In this document: in pieces, positions 18,488-27,800 of the stretch | Layout: every line of letters starts with the position of its first letter | Numbering within the stretch: position 1 is the stretch's first letter | Origin: an uncultured Verrucomicrobia subdivision 3 bacterium | Lineage (GTDB): Bacteria > Verrucomicrobiota > Verrucomicrobiia > Limisphaerales > UBA11358 | Direction: 5' to 3' | Assembly: GCA_903922735.1 (NCBI GenBank) | Contig: CAIXUZ010000076.1 | Coordinates: 46,595 to 110,594 of the forward strand | DNA: 64,000 nucleotides | The notes under the pieces: model-generated | The model's input: only the letters and a program-made list of their open reading frames with translations | What the model was told of the DNA's origin: nothing | The model's database searches: none | Translations under genes and position numbers: made by a program

Positions 18488-19637
18488 ATGAAAAAACTGA
18501 TTCTTACGGCCCTGCTCCTGGCTTCGCTGGCCACACTGCAGGCAGCCGACCGGAACTTTGAGGTGACGGTTTATGGCGCGAAAGGCGATGGCTTGACCAA
18601 AAACACGGTCGCCTTGCAAACAGCCATTGACGCCTGCGCCGCCGCCGGTGGAGGCAAGGTGGTATTCCCGAAAGGCAAATATCTCACCGGATCCCTCACG
18701 TTACGATCCAATGTGGAACTGCATCTGGACGAAGACGCGACCCTGCTGGGATCAACGCACATGGAGGATTACCCGCCCCATCCGTTCCCCAAGTTCCGCT
18801 CGCTGCGCGACAAGGGCGGGTTTCCGGCGCTGATCTATGCCGAAGAAGCCGAACATGTGGCGATCACCGGACCCGGAACCATCGACGGACAGGGCGCGGC
18901 GTTTCAGCCGGCGAAAGTGTTGAACAACGAAGACATCCGCCCGCGGATTCAGGCACATCCGCATCAGCAATATCTCGGTCGTGCCGTCCGTGGCGGGGAA
19001 ACTCGTCTACGGCTCACGCCGGGGGAATGCGGGCATCGGCTTGATGATTGCGGACGGCGGCACGCTGGATGACGTGACGATTTCGAACGTGACCATCCGG
19101 GGGCCGCGCGCCCCGTTTTATATCCGGCTGGGAAATCGCAGCCGCAAGCATATGGATGGCGCGGCCGAGCCGCCGGTGGGAGTGGTCCGGAATATCACGC
19201 TCTCCGACATCACGATCAGCGATGTGCAGTCGAAATGTTCCTGGATCTGCGGACTGCCCGATCATCCGGTGGAGAATGTGACGCTGCGGAATATCAGCAT
19301 TGTCGCCCCGGGCTTTTCCGGCAAAGTCCCGCCCCTGGCCACCGATGAAAAAGCGACCAATTATCCGGGTGAGAATTTGTTTTATTCCCAGCCGGCCTCA
19401 TGCATTTTCATCCGGCACGCCCGCAACATCACGCTGGATCACCTGACTTTTGCGACCACATCCCCTGAGACCCGGCCGCCGCTGCTGGCCGTGGATGTGG
19501 ATGGCCTGACCGTTCGCAAAGCCGCGGCCACCGTGCCGGGCGAACGTCCGGTTTTCCTGCGGGGCATGGGAGTGAAGAGACTGAAATTCACCGCGCCCAA
19601 GAACTGGGGCGGCCAGGGACAGGAAATCACGCCCTGA
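18488..19637 (+). pseudogene. Broken GH28 polygalacturonase (internal deletion plus frameshift)
   Basis: The first ~150 residues, from a signal peptide (MKKLILTALLLASLATLQA) through VYGAKGDG and AITGPGTIDGQG, are a normal GH28 N-terminus, very like the intact paralogue at 20733. Around 18945-18950 the reading frame shifts by one. The sequence continues in the other frame (RHIRISNISVVPSVAGKL, then IADGGTLDDV...) as the GH28 C-terminal coils. Compared with the paralogue about 115-120 residues are missing at the junction, exactly the part holding the NTDGID, GDD and following catalytic segments. The gene therefore cannot encode an active polygalacturonase. A sequencing error alone cannot explain the missing coils. 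The downstream part is open to the stop at 19635-19637. Confidence 0.85.
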
Positions 19638-19655
19638 AACGGGTCGCTCCGTTTT
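19637..19655 (+). terminator. Weak hairpin after the broken GH28
   Basis: AAACGG / CCGTTT stem of 6 bp with a 6-base loop, followed by a short T run, beginning at the last base of the GH28 stop codon. The form is that of a weak intrinsic terminator. Confidence 0.4.
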
Positions 19656-19745
19656 CTAAATCTCGGAAAGAACCCAGGCGGAGAACAGGCTCCACTGGCC
19701 GTTGAGTTGATACCGGCAGGCCGTGAACGGACCGGAAGAACAGCC

Positions 19746-19871
19746 GTCAGGCATTCATAACGTCGCGTCAGGCATTCATAACGTCGCGTCAGGCATTCAT
19801 AACGTCGCGTCAGACAATCATAACGTCGCGTTCGGGTCTCATAACATCACGTTCGGACATCATATCGTGAC
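19746..19871. repeat. Six tandem 21-bp repeats
   Basis: Six units of exactly 21 bp with the core CATAACGTCGCGT: units 1-3 (19746-19808) are identical, unit 4 differs by two bases, and units 5-6 are diverged but keep phase; a partial seventh (GTTATGAG) follows. The period is two helical turns. There are no spacers, so this is not a CRISPR. The next ~95 bases are rich in short GCAAAAA/CCAAAAA words. It may be an array of protein-binding sites; no nearby gene is obviously controlled. Confidence 0.9.
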
Positions 19872-20121
19872 GTTATGAGTGGCGAAAAACGCCAAAAAGG
19901 GCAAAAAATAGCAAAAATGAAGGTCCAAAGGGTGGTTTTGTCCAAAAACGGGTCAAAAACGGGGTTTTAGCCTTCCCGCCAATACCCATCTGCTAGAGGC
20001 ACCGATCCAGCGGACTTTTGACCCGCAACTGCTCCCGCAGCCGCAGCGTGGGATTGGGGATAAACCGCTCCCAAGCCGGTTTGGCCTTTGGGGGTGGGCA
20101 GCAAACCTTCCGGTGGCACTT
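19872..20121. other. Non-coding stretch after the 21-bp array
   Basis: About 250 bases with repeated CAAAAA-type words at first and GC-rich sequence after. A minus-strand frame (19967-20164) reaches 65 codons but has no recognisable domain and runs into a dispersed repeat; I do not call it a gene. Confidence 0.3.
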
Positions 20122-20214
20122 TTGCCGCCTTTGCTGAAAACAAATCATCCGATGCCATGCTCAAACAAATATGCTGGACAAGCTTTTACGTCCAGCGCAA
20201 CCTCGCCTTCATGA
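20122..20214. repeat. Dispersed hairpin repeat, copy A
   Basis: About 95 bases similar to 56281-56385. Both copies share CCGCCTTTGCTG, a hairpin built on CTGGAC...GTCCAG (here 20174-20195) and a CATGAAA end. On the minus strand copy A reads as a short degenerate frame with an internal stop (LRWT*KLVQH), parallel to LCWTQPLVQH in copy B, so it may descend from a coding or mobile sequence. Confidence 0.7.
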
Positions 20215-20217
20215 AAA

Positions 20218-20529
20218 AGGATAGGCTGCACAGGGCGTCATCCATTAACTGTTAGGCGGCTTCGAGCGTATGACAAATTGGAGATTTGCAGGAGTTAGCG
20301 TCGAAGGCGACAAGCTGGAGATTTCCGGCGTCAGAGTTTGGGAGCACAAGTGGATTTGCCGAGCCGGGGAGCGAGCCGATGTCAAAGACCCAAACTACGG
20401 CCAGAGTTACAGCTTTCATGTTTATGAGATTGATGCCGGTGGTCGGCAGATTACATTTGCAGCAGGCGAGTTTTCAGCCAGCGTTTATGGATTTTACATA
20501 CCAGCCGCCTAATATGAGGATAGGCTGCA
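20218..20529 (+). mobile_element. Candidate gene-cassette unit bracketed by 13-bp direct repeats
   Basis: The exact 13-mer AGGATAGGCTGCA occurs at 20218-20230 and 20517-20529, 299 bases apart, with a single small gene between. Just before the gene lies GTTAGGC (20251-20257), an integron attC R'-type core (GTTRRRY); just after it lies GCCTAAT (20507-20513), close to the complementary R'' core. Joining the two halves gives a ~50-base imperfect hairpin with GGAT/ATCC inner arms. No integrase is in the window. Cassette status is an inference. Confidence 0.4.
20270..20512 (+). CDS. Small conserved-looking hypothetical protein (cassette-like gene)
   Basis: The 80-residue, soluble, signal-less product has a strongly patterned beta-rich sequence (RFAGVSVEGDKLEISGVRVW, DPNYGQSYSFHVYEID, ITFAAGEFSASVYGFY) and does not look like a random frame. 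I have the impression of similar small proteins in gene cassettes, but I cannot name a family. The ATG lies 13 bases after GTTAGGC. No Shine-Dalgarno sequence is obvious. It is isolated on its strand between the broken and the intact GH28 genes. Function unknown. Confidence 0.65.
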   Translation: MTNWRFAGVSVEGDKLEISGVRVWEHKWICRAGERADVKDPNYGQSYSFHVYEIDAGGRQITFAAGEFSASVYGFYIPAA

Positions 20530-20732
20530 AGACCGAGCCGTTTCCTGGCGCTGATGTCCGCCCCTTCACCCCGCCGTTTTTTTAGCCTGCCCTTTCTTGC
20601 GCCTTGGCCCAGCTTTCTACGTTTGACTGCGAAGGCGGACCACGTCCCGGCAGCGGCGGTTTTTTTCTCGTTGGCGGGGCGGTTCTTTTATATGGTTTCG
20701 GGCGATTCCCCAAACCTATTGCCCGAACCATC

Positions 20733-22799
20733 ATGAAACACCTCCTTGTCCTCGCCGCCCTATTGTTGACCCCGCTGGCCACGTTACGCGCCGCCGACCG
20801 GCAATTTGATGTGACGGCGTATGGCGCCAAGGGGGACGGCGTGACCAAAGACACCGCCGCCTTGCAAAAGGCCATCGACGCCTGCGCCGCCGCCGGCGGC
20901 GGCGCGGTGGTATTGCCCCGGGGCATCTACCTTTCCGGCTCCATCATGCTCCAGAGCGGAGTGCGGCTGGTGGTCCGGCCCGAGGCAAAACTGCTCGGCA
21001 GCACCAACCTGGCGGATTTTCCCGATGGCGCCCTGATCGGTGCCAAAGGCGCGCACGATATCGCCATCGAAGGCGGCGGCGTCATTGACGGCCAGGGCGA
21101 AGCTTACTGGGTGAAGAAAAATCCGCCGCCGACGATGCGCACGCCGTGGCGGGGGACATCCCAATTCAATTACAATGTCCTGAAACGGCCTTCGTTCATC
21201 CACCTCCAGCGGTGCACCAACGTGGTTGTGCGGACGCTGCTGCTCACCAATTCGCCTTCCTGGACGCTGCATCTGCAGCGCTGTGTCAACGTGCGCGCCA
21301 CCGACCTGACGCTGCGCTCCGCGCTCTACGGGCCGAACACGGACGGCATCGACATCAATTCCTGCATCAACGTGCGGATCGAGCATTGCGACATCATCAC
21401 CGGCGACGACGGCGTGGTGCTGAAAAGCACCGAGCCCGGCCACAATCATCCCTCCCGCGACATCACCGTGGCCAATTGCCGCATCTGGAGTTCCTGCAAC
21501 GGGCTGAAGCTCGGCACGGAAACCCACGATGTTTTTGAAAACATCACGTTCCGGGATTGCCATGTCTATTCCATCACCAACCACCCGATGGATCGCACGC
21601 TTGCCGGCGTAGCCATCGAATCGGTGGACGGCTCGCACCTCTCCAACATCATCGTGTCCAACATCACGATGGACGGCGTCAAAGCGCCGCTGTTTGTCCG
21701 GCTGGGACACCGGGGCGGCAATAGCGCAAAGACACAACAGGTGGAACCGCGCGTGCCGGGCACGATCAAGAATGTCGTCATCCAGAATATCACGGCGAAA
21801 AACTGCATGTTCGAATCGTCCATCACCGGCATTCCCGGACATCCGGTGCAAAACGTCACCTTGGAAAACATCACCTTGGAATACGAGGGCGGCGGCGGCG
21901 GCGAACTGGTGGATGCCGATGTGCCCGAAGAAACGGTCATCAAGCATTATCCCGAGGCGCAGATGTTCGGGCGGCTGCCGGCTTACGGGCTTTATTGCCG
22001 GCACGTGGAAGGCCTCCACGTCAATGGCCTGCGCTGCACCTACGCCCAGCCGGACGCGCGCCCCATGCTGGTGCTCGACGATGTCCGAAAGGCGGAGTTT
22101 AGCTTCATCGGTGCCGCTGCCACCACGGGCGAATTTCCGGTGATGTGGTTTATGCGTTCCAAGGATATCACGGTGAGCAATCCCTTCATTCCGGCCGGCA
22201 CCCTGACGTTCATTGCAGCGGAAGGAAATGAAGCGGACTTCAAAACCATCACGCTCAAAAATAGCGCCACCCAGAATGCCCAAGTGCCGCTGGCCCAGGT
22301 CAAGCCGGGCGGACTGACTTCGGCGCTATTGCCGCTTTTCAAGGAAACCCAGCCGGGCGTGGTGAACCTCGAGGTGGCCACCATGCGCCTGAGCCAGCCC
22401 ATGGCCGTGGTGCAGGACGCGCAAGCGCCTTCCGGCAAATACATCGCCGTGCCCGCCGGCAACGCTCGCGATATCGGAAGCGCACGCTGCCGGTTTGAGA
22501 TTTCATCCGCCGGTGCGTATGTGATTTGGGTGCAGACCTTCGCGGCTTCCGGGGAAGAAGACACCTTCTACGCCTCCATTGACGGCGGCGCCATTTCGCT
22601 CTCGGACATCCTGAAGAAAGGGCAATGGTCATGGGACCACGTCCGCAATCGGGTCGGGGAGAAAACGGTGGCCGATGCCTGGACCGTCAGCCAATTGTCT
22701 CCGGGCGAACACACCTTGCTCATCCGGAACCGCGAGAGCGGCGCCCGCATCGCCCGCATCATCATTGCCCGCCAAGACTCGGGCCTGGTTCCCAAATAA
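20733..22799 (+). CDS. Secreted GH28 polygalacturonase-like protein with extra C-terminal domain
   Basis: The ATG at 20733 gives a signal peptide (MKHLLVLAALLLTPLATLRA); the open frame from 20604 is not needed. The GH28 beta-helix covers ~20-480 with VTAYGAKGDG, VIDGQG, the catalytic GPNTDGIDINSC (Asp), TGDDGVVLKS (Asp-Asp) and a later RDITVANC coil. Polygalacturonases normally carry a conserved G-H-G after GDD; here I see SSCNGLKLGTE instead, so the His is displaced or absent. The last ~130 residues (from LEVATMRLSQPMAVVQDA to RIIIARQDSGLVPK) form a beta-sandwich-like domain found behind various glycosidases. Length 688 residues. The product should cleave pectic or related uronans outside the cytoplasm. 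Confidence 0.9.
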   Translation: MKHLLVLAALLLTPLATLRAADRQFDVTAYGAKGDGVTKDTAALQKAIDACAAAGGGAVVLPRGIYLSGSIMLQSGVRLVVRPEAKLLGSTNLADFPDGALIGAKGAHDIAIEGGGVIDGQGEAYWVKKNPPPTMRTPWRGTSQFNYNVLKRPSFIHLQRCTNVVVRTLLLTNSPSWTLHLQRCVNVRATDLTLRSALYGPNTDGIDINSCINVRIEHCDIITGDDGVVLKSTEPGHNHPSRDITVANCRIWSSCNGLKLGTETHDVFENITFRDCHVYSITNHPMDRTLAGVAIESVDGSHLSNIIVSNITMDGVKAPLFVRLGHRGGNSAKTQQVEPRVPGTIKNVVIQNITAKNCMFESSITGIPGHPVQNVTLENITLEYEGGGGGELVDADVPEETVIKHYPEAQMFGRLPAYGLYCRHVEGLHVNGLRCTYAQPDARPMLVLDDVRKAEFSFIGAAATTGEFPVMWFMRSKDITVSNPFIPAGTLTFIAAEGNEADFKTITLKNSATQNAQVPLAQVKPGGLTSALLPLFKETQPGVVNLEVATMRLSQPMAVVQDAQAPSGKYIAVPAGNARDIGSARCRFEISSAGAYVIWVQTFAASGEEDTFYASIDGGAISLSDILKKGQWSWDHVRNRVGEKTVADAWTVSQLSPGEHTLLIRNRESGARIARIIIARQDSGLVPK

Positions 22800-22801
22800 C
22801 C

Positions 22802-22825
22802 GTTTATCTTAACCGTAAGATAAAC
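22802..22825 (+). promoter_or_regulatory. Perfect 10-bp inverted repeat with 4-base loop
   Basis: GTTTATCTTA - ACCG - TAAGATAAAC lies 2 bases after the GH28 stop and 18 bases before the next start codon. The stem is AT-rich and no T run follows, so an operator, an mRNA-stabilising or processing hairpin, or a weak terminator are all possible. Confidence 0.6.
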
Positions 22826-22843
22826 ACCAACCGAACGAGTTGC

Positions 22844-24700
22844 ATGAATCTTTTCGCATCAAAAAACGAACCGCTTGCGAATGGATCACAAAGAAGCGAT
22901 CACGTTTTGAGAAAAGGCAAACACCACCGCCCGGCGCTGGCCTCCGTTCTGGCGGCCTGTGTGGCCGCAATGCTGAGCGCGCAGCTGGAGGCCCAAGAAG
23001 CCGGACACACCTATTATGTGGCCACCCATGGCAATGACAAAGCTGCGGGGACGATTACTGCGCCCTGGCTGACCATCGGCAAGGCGGCGAAAACCGTGGC
23101 GGCGGGAGACACGGTCTTTGTGCGGGGAGGGACATATTGCGAGTTTGTCCGATTTTCTGCCGGTGGGACAGCAAACCAGCCGATTAAAATATCAGCCTAT
23201 TCCAATGAGGTTCCGATCATAGACGGCACGCGCCTGGGCGGGTATTTAGGCCTAGGCACCAACAAGACCACCGGGTTCAAGCCGTTTCTGGAAATCGCCC
23301 CCTCGGCCCATCATGTCACGCTGTCCGGCTTCACTCTGCGCAATGGCTCGGTGGGGGTTTCCAGTTATGCCTCCAATGTCGTCATCAGAGAGATGACAAT
23401 TTCGAATTTTTGGCAACATGGAATACTGGCGGGCGGCGACCATAGTCTAATTGAAAACAACACGGTGGCATGGGCGGATTTGGCCAACATGCTTGCCGTG
23501 GGCATTGATGCCCTGAATCAGAATTATGCGCCGGAACATCCTCTGGCCCGCCACATTGTCATTCGCGGGAATACCGTGTCTTATATTGGAAAAGGAGAAG
23601 GCATTCTGACCTGGATGACAGACGGAACCCTCATCGAGAGTAATGTGGTCTATGACTGCGGGGCGGAGAACATCTATATCTCCGATGCGAGAAACACCAT
23701 TTGCAGGAATAATTTGTCCTACCGAACAACAAACGATATTGCCCGCAAGGACTTTCATCGGCAAATGCTGCGTCTTTCCGATGAAGAGGTGACCTGGCCC
23801 CGGTCATCCGGAAATATTGTGATTAACAATATGTTCTTGAATAGCAGCACCAACAACGCGTTCTTGGATGCGTTTGCTTGGACAAGGAATGGCACCGAGG
23901 GGACCGCAATGTTCGGGAATTTGATTGCCAACAACACCTTCGTCAATGTGGAACTGGACACCGGTCCATGGCGTAACAAAGGGCAACACGTCGCCTCGGT
24001 AATCCAAAATAATATTTTCCATCGGACCGACGGACGGCCGCTCGCCAAAATCCCCAACAAAGCGGGCCTGACGTTCTGCCACAATTTATGGTCCAGCACC
24101 CCGCCGGAAAACGCCAGCGGCATAGGTGACATCGTTGGTGATCCCAAACTGACTGGTACCGGACAGACCGGCCCCGGCCAACTCACGCGCGACTATTTCG
24201 CCCTCCGGCCCGATTCCCCGGCCCTCGGCAAAGGTGCCGCACTTTACGGCGTCACCGCTCATTACTGGGTGACCAATCAGCTTGCGGCGCTGAACGTGGG
24301 TGCCTGCCTGTCGGGCAATCCTTTCCGGTATTCCACCAACGCCGTAACCTATCCGTTGACAATCCTCGGTAAACCGGCGGACGCGACCACTGGCGCGGGC
24401 GGCGGGAATTACGTTGCGGGAGAAACAGTCGCCATCAACGCGGTTCCTTATCCTGTAAAAATAGCGTTCTCGAGAGCCGCAAGGAATGCCATATATTACG
24501 ATATAAATCCTGTGACACATCCCAAATTACCCACAAACGATCTAGTGTTCCAAAACTGGGTGATCAACTCGGGTGCGCCCATCATTGCGAACACCAACGC
24601 CGCCATCACTGCCCTGACGATGCCTGCGGGGCCGGTGAGTGTAACGGCGAACTTTACTCAAAAGCAGCAGCGCAACAAGTCCGTGACGGATGGACGTTAA
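22844..24700 (+). CDS. Secreted parallel beta-helix protein with InlB-like C-terminal segment
   Basis: From the ATG at 22844 the product is 618 residues with a long basic N-terminus and a signal segment (LASVLAACVAAMLSAQLEA). Residues ~50-110 (HTYYVATHGNDKAAGTI, FVRGGTYCEF) are a DUF1565/pectate-lyase-3-like entry into a right-handed beta-helix that continues to ~440 with coils such as HVTLSGFTLRNGSVGV. The C-terminal ~100 residues (TYPLTILGKPADATTGAGGG ... GPVSVTANFTQ) resemble a divergent InlB-type beta-grasp repeat. Probably a polysaccharide lyase or binding protein. The longer frame from 22625 overlaps the GH28 gene and is rejected. It is flanked by copies of the GH28 3' end. Confidence 0.82.
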   Translation: MNLFASKNEPLANGSQRSDHVLRKGKHHRPALASVLAACVAAMLSAQLEAQEAGHTYYVATHGNDKAAGTITAPWLTIGKAAKTVAAGDTVFVRGGTYCEFVRFSAGGTANQPIKISAYSNEVPIIDGTRLGGYLGLGTNKTTGFKPFLEIAPSAHHVTLSGFTLRNGSVGVSSYASNVVIREMTISNFWQHGILAGGDHSLIENNTVAWADLANMLAVGIDALNQNYAPEHPLARHIVIRGNTVSYIGKGEGILTWMTDGTLIESNVVYDCGAENIYISDARNTICRNNLSYRTTNDIARKDFHRQMLRLSDEEVTWPRSSGNIVINNMFLNSSTNNAFLDAFAWTRNGTEGTAMFGNLIANNTFVNVELDTGPWRNKGQHVASVIQNNIFHRTDGRPLAKIPNKAGLTFCHNLWSSTPPENASGIGDIVGDPKLTGTGQTGPGQLTRDYFALRPDSPALGKGAALYGVTAHYWVTNQLAALNVGACLSGNPFRYSTNAVTYPLTILGKPADATTGAGGGNYVAGETVAINAVPYPVKIAFSRAARNAIYYDINPVTHPKLPTNDLVFQNWVINSGAPIIANTNAAITALTMPAGPVSVTANFTQKQQRNKSVTDGR

Positions 24701-24717
24701 CCAAGGAGAAAGCCTGT

Positions 24718-24769
24718 GAATAGCGGCGCCCGCATCGCCCGCCAAGATTCGGGCTTTGTTCCGAAATAG
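24718..24769 (+). pseudogene. Remnant of a duplicated GH28 3' end
   Basis: This stretch repeats the end of the GH28 gene at 22735-22799 with a 12-base deletion. It reads NSGARIARQDSGFVPK-stop, against ESGARIARIIIARQDSGLVPK-stop in the intact gene. The remainder of the gene is absent, so it is a fragment left by duplication or rearrangement. Confidence 0.85.
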
Positions 24770-24844
24770 CGGTTGAACCTAAATGCACCGTGGTCGAGGT
24801 TTTTGGACGTCAATCTACCAAGAAAAACTGAGTGATTGCATGCC

Positions 24845-27800
24845 ATGAAGTTAATTAAGCCAATTTGTTCATCGCTCGGGATTTTGATCGTCGCGTGTCT
24901 GGCTTTGATTGTTCCTGCCGCCAAAGCTGATTATACCAACGGGCTGCTGGCGCGATGGAGTTTCTACACGGGCGGCCTTGCCGACAGCGTCAACGGCTTT
25001 GTCCTCAAAACCAATGGAACCGGGACGGGGCAAACCATGGTCTTCAACACGAACAATGGTTCAGTCGTGCTGGGTCCGGGCATGGAACTCATGGCCACCA
25101 ACATCAACAGCACCACGTATCCCGCCCTGAAAAACGGCGTGACGGTCTGGGTGAACATGGAAGTCACCAACACCCCGGATAACCTCTCCTACCTTTTGGG
25201 ATTGGTGAACGCCAACAATGCGACGGCAGCATCGGGCGATATGACAATCGGCCTGATGGAGAACGTCATCGTCAGCACGGGCTATTGGGGGGTGTCTTTC
25301 AAAAACACAATTGTTGGTTCTCAAAGCGGCACCAGCTTGCACCCCCTGAATCAATTCGCCGCCGTCGCCATTGTTTTCACCAATGCCACTACGCAAACCG
25401 CAACCTTCTACCTGAACGGAACAGCGGTGGGCTCGGCCACATACCCTGGCAATACTTTCCCGCTGCAGGACTTTAAAGGTTTGGCACTCGGAAGATTGCT
25501 GAATTCATTCGGCAATAGCGGCGGTAACACCCTCTTCCAAGAGGCGCGCGTGTATAATGCGGCGCTGACGCAGGCACAGGTCGCGGGTATTGTCCCCGTG
25601 ACCAACAATGTCAGCCCGGCCACCAATGTCATCGCCTATCCTGATGCTGCAACGACCGCATGGAACGCACCGGTGACGGTGAATCCCTTGGTCAATGATT
25701 ATGAGCCGAACGGCTTGCCGTTGACCGTGGTGAGCGTGCGTCCCACCAACGGAACGGCGAACATCGTCAGCGGGACGAATGTGATGATCACCCCGACCTT
25801 GGGGACGAATGGAACGGTCACCGTCGGCTACACCATAACGAATGGCAACGGCGGCTCGGCCAGTTCGCTGATCACGGTGACAGCGACCAATCCCTTAACG
25901 CCGGCCACCAATGTCATCGCCTATCCTGATGCTGCGTCGACCCCGTGGAATGCGTCCGTGACGGTGAGCCCGGCGGCCAACGATTCCGAGCCGGACGGGT
26001 TGACGCTGACGGTGGTGAGTGTGAGCCCGACCAACGCAACGGCCGGCATTGTCAATGGCACGAATGTGTTGATCACCCCGACCTTGGGGACGACGGGCAC
26101 AGCCTATGTGGGCTACACGGTTACCAATGGCAACGGCAAATCAGCCAGATCCCTCATCACGGTGACCTTGACGGCTCCCGCAACGCCCGGATCGGTAGCG
26201 CCGGCGGATCAATTTGTTGATTCGATCGGCGTGAACGTGCACCTGTGGTTTCCCGGGACGCCTTATGTGACGAGTTACAGCGCGGTGAAGACGAAAATGG
26301 TGGCGTCCAGGCTCCGCCACATCCGTGACATGATGGCCATTGACCGCGGCCCCGTGCCGCCATGGAAGGAACTGGCCACCAACGGCATCAAGACCGGATA
26401 TGTTTTTACTCCGGAGTGGGCGCCCTCCATGTCGGCCTACACGAATTATATCATCACCAATAATCTGCTGGGCACCGTGGACTATTTCGAGGGGCCGAAC
26501 GAATACGATGCGAACGCCTCCTCCAACCCCAACTGGGTGTCGGTATTGACAAATTTTCAGGCGGGTCTTTACGCCACCTTGAAAGGCAGCCCCGCCACGG
26601 CAGTGTTTCCGGTGCTGGCCGCATCATTCCTCATCAATCATGCCGCCGACCGCACGGAGGTCGGCAATCTTGCCGCCTGGTGTGATTACGGCAACTGCCA
26701 TCCTTATCCCGGCGGCCATCTGCCTTCCGCCGCCCAGACCACGAACGAAATCGCCGCCTGCTCCATCAACACGGGTTCCATGCCCATCTACATCACCGAA
26801 ACCGGTTATCATAATGCGACCAACGGCCCTTACGACGGCAACAACCCCGCCTCGGAAACCGCCACGGCGATTTATCTGCCGCGGCTGTATTTCGATTCCT
26901 TCGCCCGCGGGATCGGTCGCACTTACTGGTATGAGTTCATCGAGAGCCAAACGGACAGCGGAGCCATGACCAGCGCCGAAGCCCACTTTGGCTTGATCCG
27001 CTATGACTTGAGCGAAAAGCCGGCCTACACCGCGTTGACCAACTTGATAACGATCATGCAGGATCCCGGCCCCGGTTTTGCCACGGGCAATCTCAATTGC
27101 AGTTTGAGCGGAGCGGCGGTCAAAAGCGTCTTGTTTCAAAAGCGCGACGGCAGTTTTTATCTGGCGCTTTGGCAGGAAGTATCCGTCTGGGATGTGACCA
27201 CGAGAACCAATATCGCGCTTGCCTCCTCCAATGTGACCGTCAGCCTGCCGTGGGGCGGTTTTAATGTCCAATCCTACAGCCCTACCGTTTCGGCTGCCGT
27301 CCAACAAACCTGGGCAGGCGTATCCAGCGCGACCGTCAGCCTGCAGGGCGAAGTGAAGATACTCAAAATCAGCGGGGGCGTGCCGCCACCGGTTGCCAAC
27401 CCCGACACAATCAGCACGGCTTGGAACGTGCCGGTGACGGTGGCACCGTTAAGTAACGACAGCGACCCGAACGGCTTTGCGCTGGCGGTGCTGGCGGTAA
27501 ATCCCACCAATGCGACTGCAGGCATCATCGGCGGAACCAATGTGCTGGTGACGCCAGTGGCGGGCGCGGCGGGAACGGTTTTTGTAGGCTACACCATCAC
27601 GAACGGAAATGGCGGCGCGGCCAGTTCATTGATCACCATCACGGTGACAAATCCGCCGACACCGGTCATCACCGCGACATTGAAAGCGGCGACGAATCTG
27701 CTGTTCACCGGCAGCAACGGGGCGGCCAACGGAGTTTATCGCGTCCTGTTCACGACGAACCTGGTCTTGCCGGTGACACAGTGGACGCCGGTATGGACCA

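Noticed and set aside
19746..19871. Possible CRISPR array
   Set aside because: The units are directly adjacent 21-bp tandem repeats with no unique spacers and no cas gene nearby.
19967..20164. 65-codon minus-strand frame
   Set aside because: It runs into a dispersed repeat and shows no domain; treated as part of the non-coding stretch.
20784..22283. 499-codon minus-strand frame opposite the GH28 gene
   Set aside because: Shadow frame; GH28 motifs are clear on the plus strand.
22625..22843. N-terminal extension of the beta-helix protein
   Set aside because: It overlaps the end of the GH28 gene in another frame, and a signal segment begins after the ATG at 22844.
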